This document shows, one piece after another, positions 1-8,638 of a stretch of 64,000 nucleotides of DNA. A program made the position numbers and the translations under genes. The stretch covers positions 1,737,941-1,801,940 of the forward strand of contig NZ_RQJO01000007.1 in NCBI RefSeq assembly GCF_003858635.1, written 5' to 3'. Under the pieces are notes generated by a model that worked only from the letters and a program-made list of their open reading frames with translations, made no database searches and was not told the origin of the DNA. This DNA is from Larkinella rosea (GTDB lineage: Bacteria > Bacteroidota > Bacteroidia > Cytophagales > Spirosomataceae). Each line of letters opens with the position of its first letter. The first letter of the stretch is position 1.

Positions 1-650
1 ATTTTTGGCAACAGGTAATACCCGTGATTGATGGCTTCCGTCAGCCCTTCATAATCCGTGCAGTCATCCAGGTAATCCGAGCGCATCGTCAGCACGACGA
101 ATACCGACTGATCCGGTTTTCGACTCAATTCCAGAATCAGGTTGATGAAGATGGCCACTTCCTCGTATCCGTCATCGGTGGATTGGTAACGAAATACATC
201 TTCGAACTGATCGATGACGATCAGGAAGTTGGCATTATCACACCAGTTTAGAATCAGCGTGGGCTCCGTCCGGAGTAATTTCTCAATTTCATCGGCAGAA
301 AACCGGTCGGCAAAGGAGCGGTTTTGTCGACCAAATGTCTGGTGAAGAGCCTGGGCAAAATTCCGGATTGGGGTAGCTTCGGGGCTGAAAGAAACGACCT
401 GCCAGGCACTGAACGGGGCGGATGGCAGGCTGTGGGTCAGCAACTGGGGAACCAGACCGGCTTTGACCAATGAGGATTTTCCGCTACCGGATGATCCGAC
501 AATTGCCAAAAAATGCGCATACGCAAGCCGTTCCTTCAGGTCATGAATCTGATTTTCACGCCCAAAGAACAAGGAAGAGTCCTCCGGTTCGAAATTCCGT
601 AAGCCCGGAAACGGATTTGCAAAAGCAGTTTTGGTATACGTTTCAGTCAT
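1..650 (-). CDS. nSTAND1-type P-loop NTPase, N-terminal part (runs off the left edge)
   Basis: Reading the minus strand from an ATG at 650 gives an open frame of about 216 codons that leaves the window without a stop. The protein begins MTETYTKTAFANPFPGLRNF and has the opening typical of the novel STAND 1 domain: NPFPGLRxFE, then FFGRE, then a Walker A loop GSSGSGKSS at about residues 52-60. A hydrophobic Walker B strand ending in LIVIDQFED follows near residues 145-153, and RSDYLDD lies near 190. STAND proteins are ATP-dependent signalling switches; nSTAND1 domains usually sit before WD40 or TPR sensor repeats. The C-terminal part that would identify the sensor or effector is outside the window, so the exact role is unknown. 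Only the family assignment is firm. Confidence 0.82.
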   Translation of the reverse strand, partial: MTETYTKTAFANPFPGLRNFEPEDSSLFFGRENQIHDLKERLAYAHFLAIVGSSGSGKSSLVKAGLVPQLLTHSLPSAPFSAWQVVSFSPEATPIRNFAQALHQTFGRQNRSFADRFSADEIEKLLRTEPTLILNWCDNANFLIVIDQFEDVFRYQSTDDGYEEVAIFINLILELSRKPDQSVFVVLTMRSDYLDDCTDYEGLTEAINHGYYLLPK

Positions 651-1326
651 TCCCAGTCACACACGGACCTCCGACAGCCCGATCATAATTACGATTCGGA
701 ATTCTTATCCCACTTCCGGTCGGTTTTATGGCCTTTATTCCCGAACACAAATCCGATTGGAATTTACCTGGTACAATACTAGTGCAGCCCGGTTCAATTG
801 ACTGTCACTATTATTCCAAAAACGATAACGTTTGTTCCAAATGGAAAACTAGAAATTCAGGAAAGCAATCTGACAGCCCGAACAAGACACTTTAACCTAT
901 TTTATATTCAAAAAATACAATTCTTTTTTTTCAACTTCGAAAAACGGATGGCTAAAACTGTTTTAAAAATACCTTGTTAATTCAGTTTTAACTCCTTTAT
1001 ATTTTTTGAAATTTATTCTTTCTGGTAGAATGATCGGTTTGTTAATAAAATGCTACCAATTCACCAAAAAATAGCCTTACTGGCCCAACCTCAAATTACT
1101 ACAAAAATTACCATCAAATTTACGTCCAGAAGGCATTTGTTACTAGAAAATTGTTTGTTTTTACTTATCTAATTGATTATTCGGAGAAAAATTGCAAAAT
1201 CATAAGTAAAAACCGCTACTCACTCAACGGGATACTGGGTTTAATAAAACCACCACAAGGCGGTAATTTACTGATTCATGGGACGTTAATCGCTCAACCC
1301 TGAATCCATTTGGATGGGACATGGCC
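651..1326. other. AT-rich gap without a convincing gene
   Basis: This stretch is clearly richer in A and T than its flanks and has stops in all frames at short intervals. The only frame of any length (798-980, plus) has no recognisable protein character. The stretch lies upstream of the nSTAND gene, so it probably carries that promoter, but I could not pick a convincing -33/-7 pair. It contains the inverted repeat listed at 1157-1213 and a short palindrome AAACG-ATAA-CGTTT near 820-833. Confidence 0.5.
1157..1213. repeat. Perfect 12-bp inverted repeat with 33-nt spacer
   Basis: GTTTTTACTTAT at 1157-1168 is matched exactly by its reverse complement ATAAGTAAAAAC at 1202-1213. It lies in the AT-rich gap between the nSTAND gene and the terminator of the SusCD operon. 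No T-run follows on either strand, so it is not an ordinary terminator. It could be a protein-binding site or a remnant of an excised element; neither can be shown here. Confidence 0.5.
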
Positions 1327-1395
1327 AAAAAAAAACGGCTCACGGCTGACAATGCCCCAAACCGTTTTACCGGTCAGACACGCTCAGCGTGAGCC
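1327..1395 (-). terminator. Predicted terminator of the sigma-FecR-SusCD operon
   Basis: Read on the minus strand, GGCTCACG (from 1395) pairs with CGTGAGCC (ending at 1337), with further pairing of CTGAC/GTCAG inside. A run of nine T follows at 1327-1335. It sits 24 nt past the stop of the DUF1080 gene, where the long minus-strand operon would be expected to end. Confidence 0.65.
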
Positions 1396-1419
1396 CACTT
1401 TGCTCAACAAACCTGAAAA

Positions 1420-2118
1420 TTACAATTCCCGAATTCGGATTCGACGGTACCAAACCCGGTCGCCGTGATCCTGCAACGCAAGGTGGCCCCGGGGAAATTT
1501 TCCCAGGCTCGTCCAGTTTTTGAACTTGCTGTCGCTGATTCGGCGGTCCCATTCCGGTCCGTCCAGCGCGTATTCGACAATCTTTCGGTTGTTCAGGTAA
1601 TGTTCGGCTTTCCGCTGTTTCACCACAATCCGGGCTTTGTTCCATTGACCCGCCGGACGACAGGCCAGTGAATCCGAAGGGGCATACAGGTCAAACAGCG
1701 AACCCGCCCTGCGGTCAGCACCCTGTTTGGCGTTCGGATGTCGTTCGTTATCCAGCACCTGCATTTCCAGCCCGGTGACATCGGCGGTTTTAAACTCCGG
1801 CGCTTCGTGGACGTGGTAAATAATGCCGCTGTTGCCGCCTTCCGAAATCTTCCATTCCAGTTCCAGCTCAAAATCTTCGTATTCTTTATCGGTCAGCAGG
1901 TCACCCGCGCCTTTTTCGGTCAGGACAATGCAATGGTCTTCCACCTTCCATTTCGGCGATGCTTCCGATTTGAGGTAACTGTGCCAGCCCGCCAGTGATT
2001 TTCCGTCAAACAGCGTGATCCACTTTGATCTTCCCAAATTCGCCGGTTTGCCGGAGCAACTGATCAATTGGATCAAAACAAGGACAAGTCCAGCGTGAAA
2101 TATTGATTTACAAGCCAT
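1420..2118 (-). CDS. DUF1080 (3-keto-disaccharide hydrolase domain) lipoprotein
   Basis: This 232-aa protein starts with a lipoprotein signal ending LISC, with the lipidated cysteine at residue 21, so it should be anchored in an outer or inner membrane facing outward. The rest matches the DUF1080/PF06439 fold: ITLFDGKSLAGW near residue 35, then WKVEDHCIVLTEKGAGDLLT, SGIIYHV, GLEMQVLDN, and a final strand ending RVWYRRIRIREL. Members have a concanavalin-like beta-sandwich; some hydrolyse 3-keto-glycosides made by Gfo/Idh-type oxidases. Length is normal for a single-domain member. It is the last gene of the run sigma-FecR-SusC-SusD-sialidase-like-DUF1080, 54 nt after the preceding stop, which supports a role in glycan breakdown. 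No Gfo/Idh oxidoreductase gene is nearby, so the 3-keto substrate idea is unproven. Confidence 0.9.
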   Translation of the reverse strand: MACKSIFHAGLVLVLIQLISCSGKPANLGRSKWITLFDGKSLAGWHSYLKSEASPKWKVEDHCIVLTEKGAGDLLTDKEYEDFELELEWKISEGGNSGIIYHVHEAPEFKTADVTGLEMQVLDNERHPNAKQGADRRAGSLFDLYAPSDSLACRPAGQWNKARIVVKQRKAEHYLNNRKIVEYALDGPEWDRRISDSKFKNWTSLGKFPRGHLALQDHGDRVWYRRIRIREL

Positions 2119-2172
2119 TGATCGATCGTATTTTAAAGATTGGAACGCGACCCGGCCGCGTTCCCATTCAAA

Positions 2173-3369
2173 TTAAGGATTAACCCGGGTGATGACCAAA
2201 TTTGGAGCGTTTCCTTTGACGACATCTTCCTCCCGAAACCGGGTGTACAGAATATCTTTGGCTCCACTCCGGTCGCGGTCGAAGGTCACGTGAATGGTCC
2301 CATCGCGGGTTTGGTCCATATCCGGATACGAAACCTTCTCGCGGCTGTCGAGCAGGAGTTTGTGCGGCCAGGTTTTTCCGCCGTCGGAAGACAGAAACGC
2401 CGTCATGTTGTTGCGGGTTTTGCTGTTGTTCAGGATCAGCAACAGCTTGCCCGACCGGAGTTTGCCAATGTAAAACCGGCTGGACGTCGTTGGCCCGGTT
2501 GCCGTGAACGGTTCGAGCGTGGACCAGGATTTGCCAAAATCGTTACTTTTTGAACTGTAGATACCTCTCTTGGTCCGAACGAGGCAAAGCAATTCCCCTT
2601 TGTCGGAGGTCTGAACAACCTGGTGTTCGTCGAAGGTCCGCATGCTGTCGGGCAAAACCGGGACAAAACCGTAGGGTTCGACGCTAGTAATCCGGCGGGC
2701 TTTTTTGCTGAAATCAAAGCGGTGAACGAAGGTTCCATCGGGGATATACCCGGGTTCCTGCGAATGATCCTTGCCGAGTTGCCAGACAGAAACCGGAAAC
2801 AGCGCCATGTCCTTTTGCGGAATGTAAACCGGTTTGTTCATCATTACGCCGTACGAAATCAGCCGGGGTTGTTCGTAAACCACCTTCGAACCGTTCCACG
2901 ACAGCGGGATGGCATTGACGCCTTCCTTCAGATCCCAGTGTTTGTTGTCCATCGAAACGGCATAGAACAGCCAGACCTGCTCGTTTTTGTCACGCCAGAG
3001 AACCGGGTCAAAAAACCGGGTGGTCGAATCTTTCGGGTAAATCACTAGCTGGTCGTTTTTCCAGGTTTTGCCATTGTCGAGACTCACCGCCAGCGTGACG
3101 TAATTGCCCGGCCCTTCACCCTTCCCGCCCGTATACCAGACAAGGTAAATCTGTTTCCCATCGGCCGAGGCCGCAATGGACGAAACCAGCTCGTGCTGCC
3201 GGTTTTTGATGCGCGGATCGTTGACGGGTTGTTCGAGAATAACGCCTGCCGTGGCCCGACGGGCGTCGGTTTTGGTTAAATCCGTTTGAGCCTGGGCTGC
3301 GGTCAGACCCAACGCCAAAACCGGCAAAAGTTTAGTGTAGATGGATCGAAAAAAGGAGAAGGATATCAT
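2173..3369 (-). CDS. Secreted sialidase-like (BNR/Asp-box) protein
   Basis: The 398-aa product has a signal peptide (cleavage likely after AQA near residue 27) and a six-bladed-propeller type sequence. Asp-box motifs S-x-D-x-G-x-T/S-W occur as SLDNGKTW, SNDFGKSW and SSDGGKTW. YPDMDQTRDGTIHVTFD near the C-terminus is typical of the BNR_2/exo-alpha-sialidase-like superfamily. Members hydrolyse terminal sialic acids or other sugars, and many in Bacteroidota act on unidentified glycans, so the substrate is not assigned. It follows the SusD gene by about 48 nt and precedes the DUF1080 gene, consistent with one transcript. A second, distantly similar Asp-box protein lies at 15181-16365. Confidence 0.88.
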   Translation of the reverse strand: MISFSFFRSIYTKLLPVLALGLTAAQAQTDLTKTDARRATAGVILEQPVNDPRIKNRQHELVSSIAASADGKQIYLVWYTGGKGEGPGNYVTLAVSLDNGKTWKNDQLVIYPKDSTTRFFDPVLWRDKNEQVWLFYAVSMDNKHWDLKEGVNAIPLSWNGSKVVYEQPRLISYGVMMNKPVYIPQKDMALFPVSVWQLGKDHSQEPGYIPDGTFVHRFDFSKKARRITSVEPYGFVPVLPDSMRTFDEHQVVQTSDKGELLCLVRTKRGIYSSKSNDFGKSWSTLEPFTATGPTTSSRFYIGKLRSGKLLLILNNSKTRNNMTAFLSSDGGKTWPHKLLLDSREKVSYPDMDQTRDGTIHVTFDRDRSGAKDILYTRFREEDVVKGNAPNLVITRVNP

Positions 3370-3417
3370 TCGGTTTGAGAATTCAATGTTGGAGTTGCGG
3401 TTTGTGTTTGCCCGGTT

Positions 3418-5085
3418 TTAGTACCCCGGATTTTGTTCGAGTTTGGCGCTGAAATTGGCATCGATCGCGGTTTGCGGAATCGGGAAGAACTCGTGGTAAT
3501 TCTGGATGCTGCTGCGGGTGTCTTCGCGCATGTTGTATTTGCGGGTTCGTTCCACCAGCTTGCCCATCCGAATCAACGTCCGGCGACGCGGTTCTTCGGC
3601 AATCAGTTCGCGCGCCCGCTCGTCGAGGATGTAATCAATCGTAACGCTGCTGGCCCCTACCGGTTTGGCATTGGCCCGCGCCCGAACCACGTTGATATCG
3701 GCGGCTGCTTTGGCCAGATCACCCTTCCGGAAATTGGCTTCGGCCCGCAGCAGGTAAGTATCTGCCAACCGGTACACCATGAAATCCGAGAAAGTCCTTC
3801 CTGTCGTGTTATTGCCCGATTTTCCGACTTTCCCTTCAATTTTGCGGAGGGTTGGAAACAGGTTCTGCATCGTATCGATCCGCGTGGTTTTGGCCTCAAC
3901 GGGTTTTCGGAAATAAGCCGATGCGGGATTGGTGTAATACATCGTCCGGCGGATGTTATGGGGCGAATTCCGCATGTCGTTGCTCCAGTTTCCTTCCCAG
4001 AGATTATACAGAAAATAGGTGGTTGGTCGGGTCAGGCCCACTCCGCGCCCCAGACTGTCTACGATGATCATCCCGGCTTTTCCGTCCGGATCACGCAGGT
4101 TGATGTACCACGGCCCCCAGCCGCGCAGGATGTTGTTCCCGGCCGTTCCACCCTGCCCGCCGGGCGTCTGATCCTCAAATTGCCAGACATAGATTGACTC
4201 CAGATTACCCGAACTCCGGTTTTGATTTCCGAGTTTGAACAGGTCCGAATACGGATCACCAGGCAGGTCTTTTTCACTGCCAAATCGGGCGTTCATGAGT
4301 TTATACAGGCCGGAATCGATTACGCGCGAGGCACTGGCAACCGCTTTGTCGTGTTCGCCCAAACTCATGTAAACCTCCGTCAGCAGGTGGTCGGCGGCTG
4401 CTTTCACAATCCGGCCTTCCTGGCTCTTCTCCACCGTTGCGGGCAACCACTGCGACGCAAACTCCAGGTCGGCCCGGGCCGATTCGTAGACCTGTTTCCG
4501 GCTGTTGCGGACAAAATCCGTCTTGGGACCCGTATAAATCGTGTCCACAATCGGCACCCCGCCGTAGAGATTCGCCAGCGCGTTGTGCGTGTAGGCCCGA
4601 AAAAACCGGGCTTCGGCAATGATGGCGTTCTTTTCGGCTTCACTGGTCCAGATGCCCTTCAACTCCGGTTTGTTGGCGTAAACGATGATTGTATTGGCCC
4701 GCACCAGCATCAGTTTGTACGCCCACATCCAGTATTTGGTCACGGTATTGGCCGCTGGCGTCAGGTACGTGACATAGTTGCGAAACGGGCGGGCGTCTTC
4801 CTGACCGGTGGTCGCAATGTCGGTTCCGCTGTGCAACGTAAAATAATAATCGTGATTGTCTTCATAGGACAGTTCTTCGCGAGCAGCCTGGTGCAGCGCC
4901 GTGAGGTAGTTGTCAAAACCGGCCTTGGACGTCAGAACGACGTCGGAACTGAGGGACGCCAGCGGTTTTTCATCCAGAAAATTATCCTTACAGGCCACCA
5001 GCCAGAGACTCAGGATCAGCAAACTTCCCAGGCCGAAAACCGCCTGGCAATAACGCGTGATGATTCGTTTCATCTTCGTATTCAT
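3418..5085 (-). CDS. SusD/RagB-family nutrient-binding outer-membrane lipoprotein
   Basis: With the start at 5085 (MNTKMKRII) the protein has 555 residues. An in-frame ATG at 5118 would overlap the end of the SusC gene and add an uncharged-looking leader before the signal, so I prefer 5085, 19 nt after the SusC stop. A lipobox ending LVAC puts the lipidated Cys at residue 32, followed by KDNFLDEKP, a usual SusD opening. The middle has the helical TPR-like signature AEARFFRAYTHNALANLYGGVP, and the end has the RagB region with LDERARELIAEEPRRRTLIR and the closing NPGY. SusD proteins sit on the cell surface as lids over SusC and bind the ligand. The partner is the SusC at 5105-8440. The ligand is unknown but likely a glycan, given the sialidase-like and DUF1080 neighbours. 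Confidence 0.95.
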   Translation of the reverse strand: MNTKMKRIITRYCQAVFGLGSLLILSLWLVACKDNFLDEKPLASLSSDVVLTSKAGFDNYLTALHQAAREELSYEDNHDYYFTLHSGTDIATTGQEDARPFRNYVTYLTPAANTVTKYWMWAYKLMLVRANTIIVYANKPELKGIWTSEAEKNAIIAEARFFRAYTHNALANLYGGVPIVDTIYTGPKTDFVRNSRKQVYESARADLEFASQWLPATVEKSQEGRIVKAAADHLLTEVYMSLGEHDKAVASASRVIDSGLYKLMNARFGSEKDLPGDPYSDLFKLGNQNRSSGNLESIYVWQFEDQTPGGQGGTAGNNILRGWGPWYINLRDPDGKAGMIIVDSLGRGVGLTRPTTYFLYNLWEGNWSNDMRNSPHNIRRTMYYTNPASAYFRKPVEAKTTRIDTMQNLFPTLRKIEGKVGKSGNNTTGRTFSDFMVYRLADTYLLRAEANFRKGDLAKAAADINVVRARANAKPVGASSVTIDYILDERARELIAEEPRRRTLIRMGKLVERTRKYNMREDTRSSIQNYHEFFPIPQTAIDANFSAKLEQNPGY

Positions 5086-5104
5086 GTTGGAAGGGTCAGG
5101 AGGG

Positions 5105-8100
5105 TTAAAAACCGGCATTGATGCCTAAGGTGATTGAGCGCGAAGTCGGGTAAAAATCACCCGGACTTGTATAGCCGCTTTCCGGATCGGGGCCAATCCA
5201 CTTGGTAAACGTGTGGAGGTTTTTGCCACTCAGGAATACCCGCAAATTCGACAGTTTAGCTTTGTTAGTCAGCGTTTTAGGCAAATCGTACGTCAGGGCT
5301 ATATCCTGAATCCGGACAAAACTCCGGCTGTAATAATACCCGTGGCCGTACGGATTGGGATAAACAATCGAGGGTCGTGTGTTCGATTTGTTCGCAGCAG
5401 TCCACCAACCGGCATCGATCATGTTCAGCGGACGGTGCGGGTAATTGCCCCCCGAAACGCTGTAATCCACGGAGTTGAAGCTCGAAATCCAGCCCTGCAT
5501 GGCGTTCAGGAAAACCGAAAGCGATAGGTTGCCGTAGCGAAACGTATTGGTAACACCCCAGCGGTATTTCGGCTGACCGGTCTGGCCGATGATGGTCCGG
5601 TCGCTGGCGTCAATTTTCTTGTCGCCGTTCCGATCTTGCAGTCGGACAAAACCGGGTTTGTAACCTGTTGGCAATTCGTCGCCTTCCTGGTAAATCCCGT
5701 CGAATACGTAATCGTAGGCCACGTTAACCGGCTGTCCGATAAACCAGCGGTTTCCCAGGTCGTCGTCCTCCTTGCCGTCGCCGTTGGTATCCGATTGATA
5801 GAGGTGAACAATCTTGTTTTTGTTGGTCGAAAAAACCAGATCGGTGCTCCACTCAAACTTTCCCTTCCGGAGATTGACCGAATTGAGGGTCAGTTCCAGC
5901 CCTTTGTTGCTGGTGGCACCCAGATTCGTCCAGACAAAATCATAACCGGTCATGGTAGGCAACGAACGCCGGACGAGCAGGTTGCGGGTGTTCATTTTGT
6001 ACAGCTCGATGGTGCCGCCCAGCCGCCTGCGAAACAGGTTGAAATCCAGCGCTGCATTTCCGGTGTACGTCGTCTCCCACTTCAGGTTCGCGTTCGCCAT
6101 GTTCGAAGGATAAATTCCCAGGGAAGATGAGCCGCCATCGCCGTAGACATAGCGTGTCGTGGTGGAAAGACTCAGTGATTGATACGCATTAATGGCCTGG
6201 TTCCCAACGGCTCCGTACGAAAGCCGGAGTTTCAACATATCAATAAAGGACAGTTTTTTCAGAAAGGACTCGTCGGACACTATCCAGGCCAGGGAGCCCG
6301 ACGGAAAAACCGCATACTTGTTATTGGCTGCAAAAACCGAGCTGCCGTCGCGCCGGGCCGTCAGTGTCAGGAGGTATTTGTTCTTGAATCGGTAGTTCAG
6401 CCGGGCCATCGACGAAACCCCATCCGCTGCACTCGCGGTCGAAGTGTTGGTCAGCAGGTCGCCCAGGCCGAGATCGTTCCAGCCAATGGCGTCCGACGAA
6501 AGCCGGGTCGAATTGGCGGTGGTCGATTCAAAACCGAGGTGATTCCGTCCGTAGAGCAGCGTCACATCAAACGCATGATTCGGATTGATCTGGTGGTTAT
6601 AAGTCAGGATATTTTCCAGCACCCAGTCGAAATCTTCCCGGTTAAACTTGCTGGCGCTGGTGTTATTAGTCGCCAGCATGTGCCGGTCCTGCCGGACAAA
6701 GTTGTAGTTGTGCTGCCAGCGGTAATTGGGCGAATAGTTCAGCCGGTACGAAAGTCCTTCCAGAAAAGGCGCATTCAGAAGCGCGTAGAAGTTGGTAAAC
6801 AGGTTGTTATAAATTTCCTCATTTTTGGTCAGCAACGCCATCCGGGTCGGGGTCAGCGGAATCTGGTCTTCGGCAATGACATACCAGGTCGGTTCGCCAT
6901 CGTCGTAATACCAGGTGCCGTAAGGCGTCGAGTAATAAGCCGCCGACAAATCCGCTTCCTTCCCGGACAAATCACGGCGGATGTAGGTCGAATTCAGGCC
7001 GACGGTCAGCCAGTTGGTCACCTGGTTTTCAATGTTGGCCCGCAACGAAAGACGCTTCTGGTTGTCGTTGAAAATCAGGCCCTGCTCGTTGGCCATCGAG
7101 GCCGAAAGGTAATAATTGGTCAGCCTGGTGCGCCCCGACAGGCTCAGGTCGTAGGAACTGATACGCCCCTGCTGCGACACCCCTTTCCACGGATCGACGA
7201 TCCGGCCCGCTTTGTAATTGACCAGTTCGGAGGTGGTCAGGTAATCGGTGATTTTGGCCGGATCAGCTTCCAGGCCATTCTGCGTCCGGACGTCCAGCGT
7301 TTTTTGCAAGTAGCGATCGGGCGTCAGGAGGTTGACTTTGTAACTCCAGTCCGATAGTCCGTAAAAGGCATTCACCCGAATGGTCGGTTTTTCTGTATTG
7401 CCTCGCTTAGACGTAATCAGAATGACGCCATTGGCCGCCCGCGCCCCGTAAATAGCCGCCGAACTGGCATCTTTCAACACTTCCATCGATTCGATGTCGT
7501 TCGGATTGAGGTCGGCCAGACTGCCATTGAAAAAAATCCCGTCCACCACAATCAGTGGATTGTTACCACCGCTCAGCGATCGGGGCCCCCGAATCAGGAT
7601 ATTCCCGTTCTGACCCGGTCGGCCATTGTCGGTGAACTGCACCCCGGCCACCCGCCCCCGCAGCGATTGTGCCACGTTGGTATTCGGGAGATTTTCGGTT
7701 TGCGTCATGTCTACCTTCGTAACCGAACCGGTTACATTTCGCCGGGATTGCGTTCCGTAGCCCACGACCACGATTTCTTCCAGTGCTTTGGTATCTACTT
7801 TCAGCGTGATGGCGATCGTCGACTGATTTCCAACCGCTACCTCCTGCGAGAGGTAACCTACAAAAGAGAAAACCAGGGTTGTGTTCCTGTCCGGAATCGT
7901 GATGCTGAACTTTCCATCGGAGTCCGTCGTAGTCCCCCGCGTGGTTCCTTTCAACAGGATACTGACACCAGGCAGCGTTGCACCGTTCTCATCCGAAACC
8001 GTCCCGCCCACACTCCGGTCGGCAACTTCAACGTTTGGGGTTCGTCGGGCGGATTCTTCGGGCGACGGTGGAGGGAAAGGCTGCTGACTTAACACAATCT

Positions 8101-8440
8101 GACTGCCAACCACCCGGTAATTGATGTTGAGCGGTTTTAAAACGGATTCCAATACTTCCCGAACGGACTGATTCTGAATGCGAACCGAGGTCCGGCGTTC
8201 GGCCTGAATCGCTTTGGGGCTATACATAAACTTCACATCGGCTTCGCTTTCGATTCGAGTCAAAACCGATTTCAGTGATTTATCTTCGATCCGAATCGTA
8301 ATCCGTTTTTCCAGCACATCCTGAGCCGGTGATTCGATCGCGTACGCCAAACTCACACAGAACACCGCCAGCAACAATTGGGTAAAAGATATTCTCATGA
8401 CTCTCCGAAGCAACTCATGTGGTTGTAAGGGTTTTTCCAT
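5105..8440 (-). CDS. SusC/RagA-family TonB-dependent receptor with STN signalling domain
   Basis: From the ATG at 8440 (MEKPLQPHELL) the protein has 1111 residues; an upstream ATG at 8500 would add 20 residues before the signal peptide and seems less likely. Order of domains: a signal sequence ending SLAYA, an STN (secretin/TonB short N-terminal) domain at about 45-118, a carboxypeptidase-D-regulatory-like domain at about 140-215, a TonB-box-like VVVGYGTQ near 222, the plug with VVDGIFFNGS and GARAANGVILITSKRG, then the 22-strand barrel. The STN domain marks it as a transducer that talks to the FecR anti-sigma encoded just upstream (8639-9715), which in turn controls the ECF sigma factor at 9712-10344. 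The 198-nt gap between fecR and this gene has an imperfect hairpin and may hold a separate promoter. Confidence 0.95.
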   Translation of the reverse strand: MEKPLQPHELLRRVMRISFTQLLLAVFCVSLAYAIESPAQDVLEKRITIRIEDKSLKSVLTRIESEADVKFMYSPKAIQAERRTSVRIQNQSVREVLESVLKPLNINYRVVGSQIVLSQQPFPPPSPEESARRTPNVEVADRSVGGTVSDENGATLPGVSILLKGTTRGTTTDSDGKFSITIPDRNTTLVFSFVGYLSQEVAVGNQSTIAITLKVDTKALEEIVVVGYGTQSRRNVTGSVTKVDMTQTENLPNTNVAQSLRGRVAGVQFTDNGRPGQNGNILIRGPRSLSGGNNPLIVVDGIFFNGSLADLNPNDIESMEVLKDASSAAIYGARAANGVILITSKRGNTEKPTIRVNAFYGLSDWSYKVNLLTPDRYLQKTLDVRTQNGLEADPAKITDYLTTSELVNYKAGRIVDPWKGVSQQGRISSYDLSLSGRTRLTNYYLSASMANEQGLIFNDNQKRLSLRANIENQVTNWLTVGLNSTYIRRDLSGKEADLSAAYYSTPYGTWYYDDGEPTWYVIAEDQIPLTPTRMALLTKNEEIYNNLFTNFYALLNAPFLEGLSYRLNYSPNYRWQHNYNFVRQDRHMLATNNTSASKFNREDFDWVLENILTYNHQINPNHAFDVTLLYGRNHLGFESTTANSTRLSSDAIGWNDLGLGDLLTNTSTASAADGVSSMARLNYRFKNKYLLTLTARRDGSSVFAANNKYAVFPSGSLAWIVSDESFLKKLSFIDMLKLRLSYGAVGNQAINAYQSLSLSTTTRYVYGDGGSSSLGIYPSNMANANLKWETTYTGNAALDFNLFRRRLGGTIELYKMNTRNLLVRRSLPTMTGYDFVWTNLGATSNKGLELTLNSVNLRKGKFEWSTDLVFSTNKNKIVHLYQSDTNGDGKEDDDLGNRWFIGQPVNVAYDYVFDGIYQEGDELPTGYKPGFVRLQDRNGDKKIDASDRTIIGQTGQPKYRWGVTNTFRYGNLSLSVFLNAMQGWISSFNSVDYSVSGGNYPHRPLNMIDAGWWTAANKSNTRPSIVYPNPYGHGYYYSRSFVRIQDIALTYDLPKTLTNKAKLSNLRVFLSGKNLHTFTKWIGPDPESGYTSPGDFYPTSRSITLGINAGF

Positions 8441-8638
8441 ACATTTGAAGGGCTTAAAAAGCTGTTTTTGAACAATTGTAGAAAGGTTGGGCAAAAGCAA
8501 TCCCGTTCACCTGATTGCAGGCGGTTCGCAGCCGTTTCGGGATCAATGGGGTCAGTGGTGTTCGCAGCACTACTGGCCTTTTTAGTAGAAGAGAAGAGAA
8601 ATTAAATCATAGGCAAGTCGTTGAAATAGAATATCTTG

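Noticed and set aside
4222-5121. Plus-strand open frame of 299 codons opposite the SusD gene
   Set aside because: It is an antisense shadow of a well-supported SusD gene, with no motif of its own.
6179-7357. Long plus-strand open frame of 392 codons opposite the SusC gene
   Set aside because: The composition (rich in R, Q, V and P) is typical of an antisense shadow; the minus-strand SusC has full domain support.
8441-8638. Possible attenuator hairpin between fecR and susC (CAGTAGTG against CACCACTG on the minus strand)
   Set aside because: The stem has a mismatch and no T-run follows, so I did not list it as a terminator.
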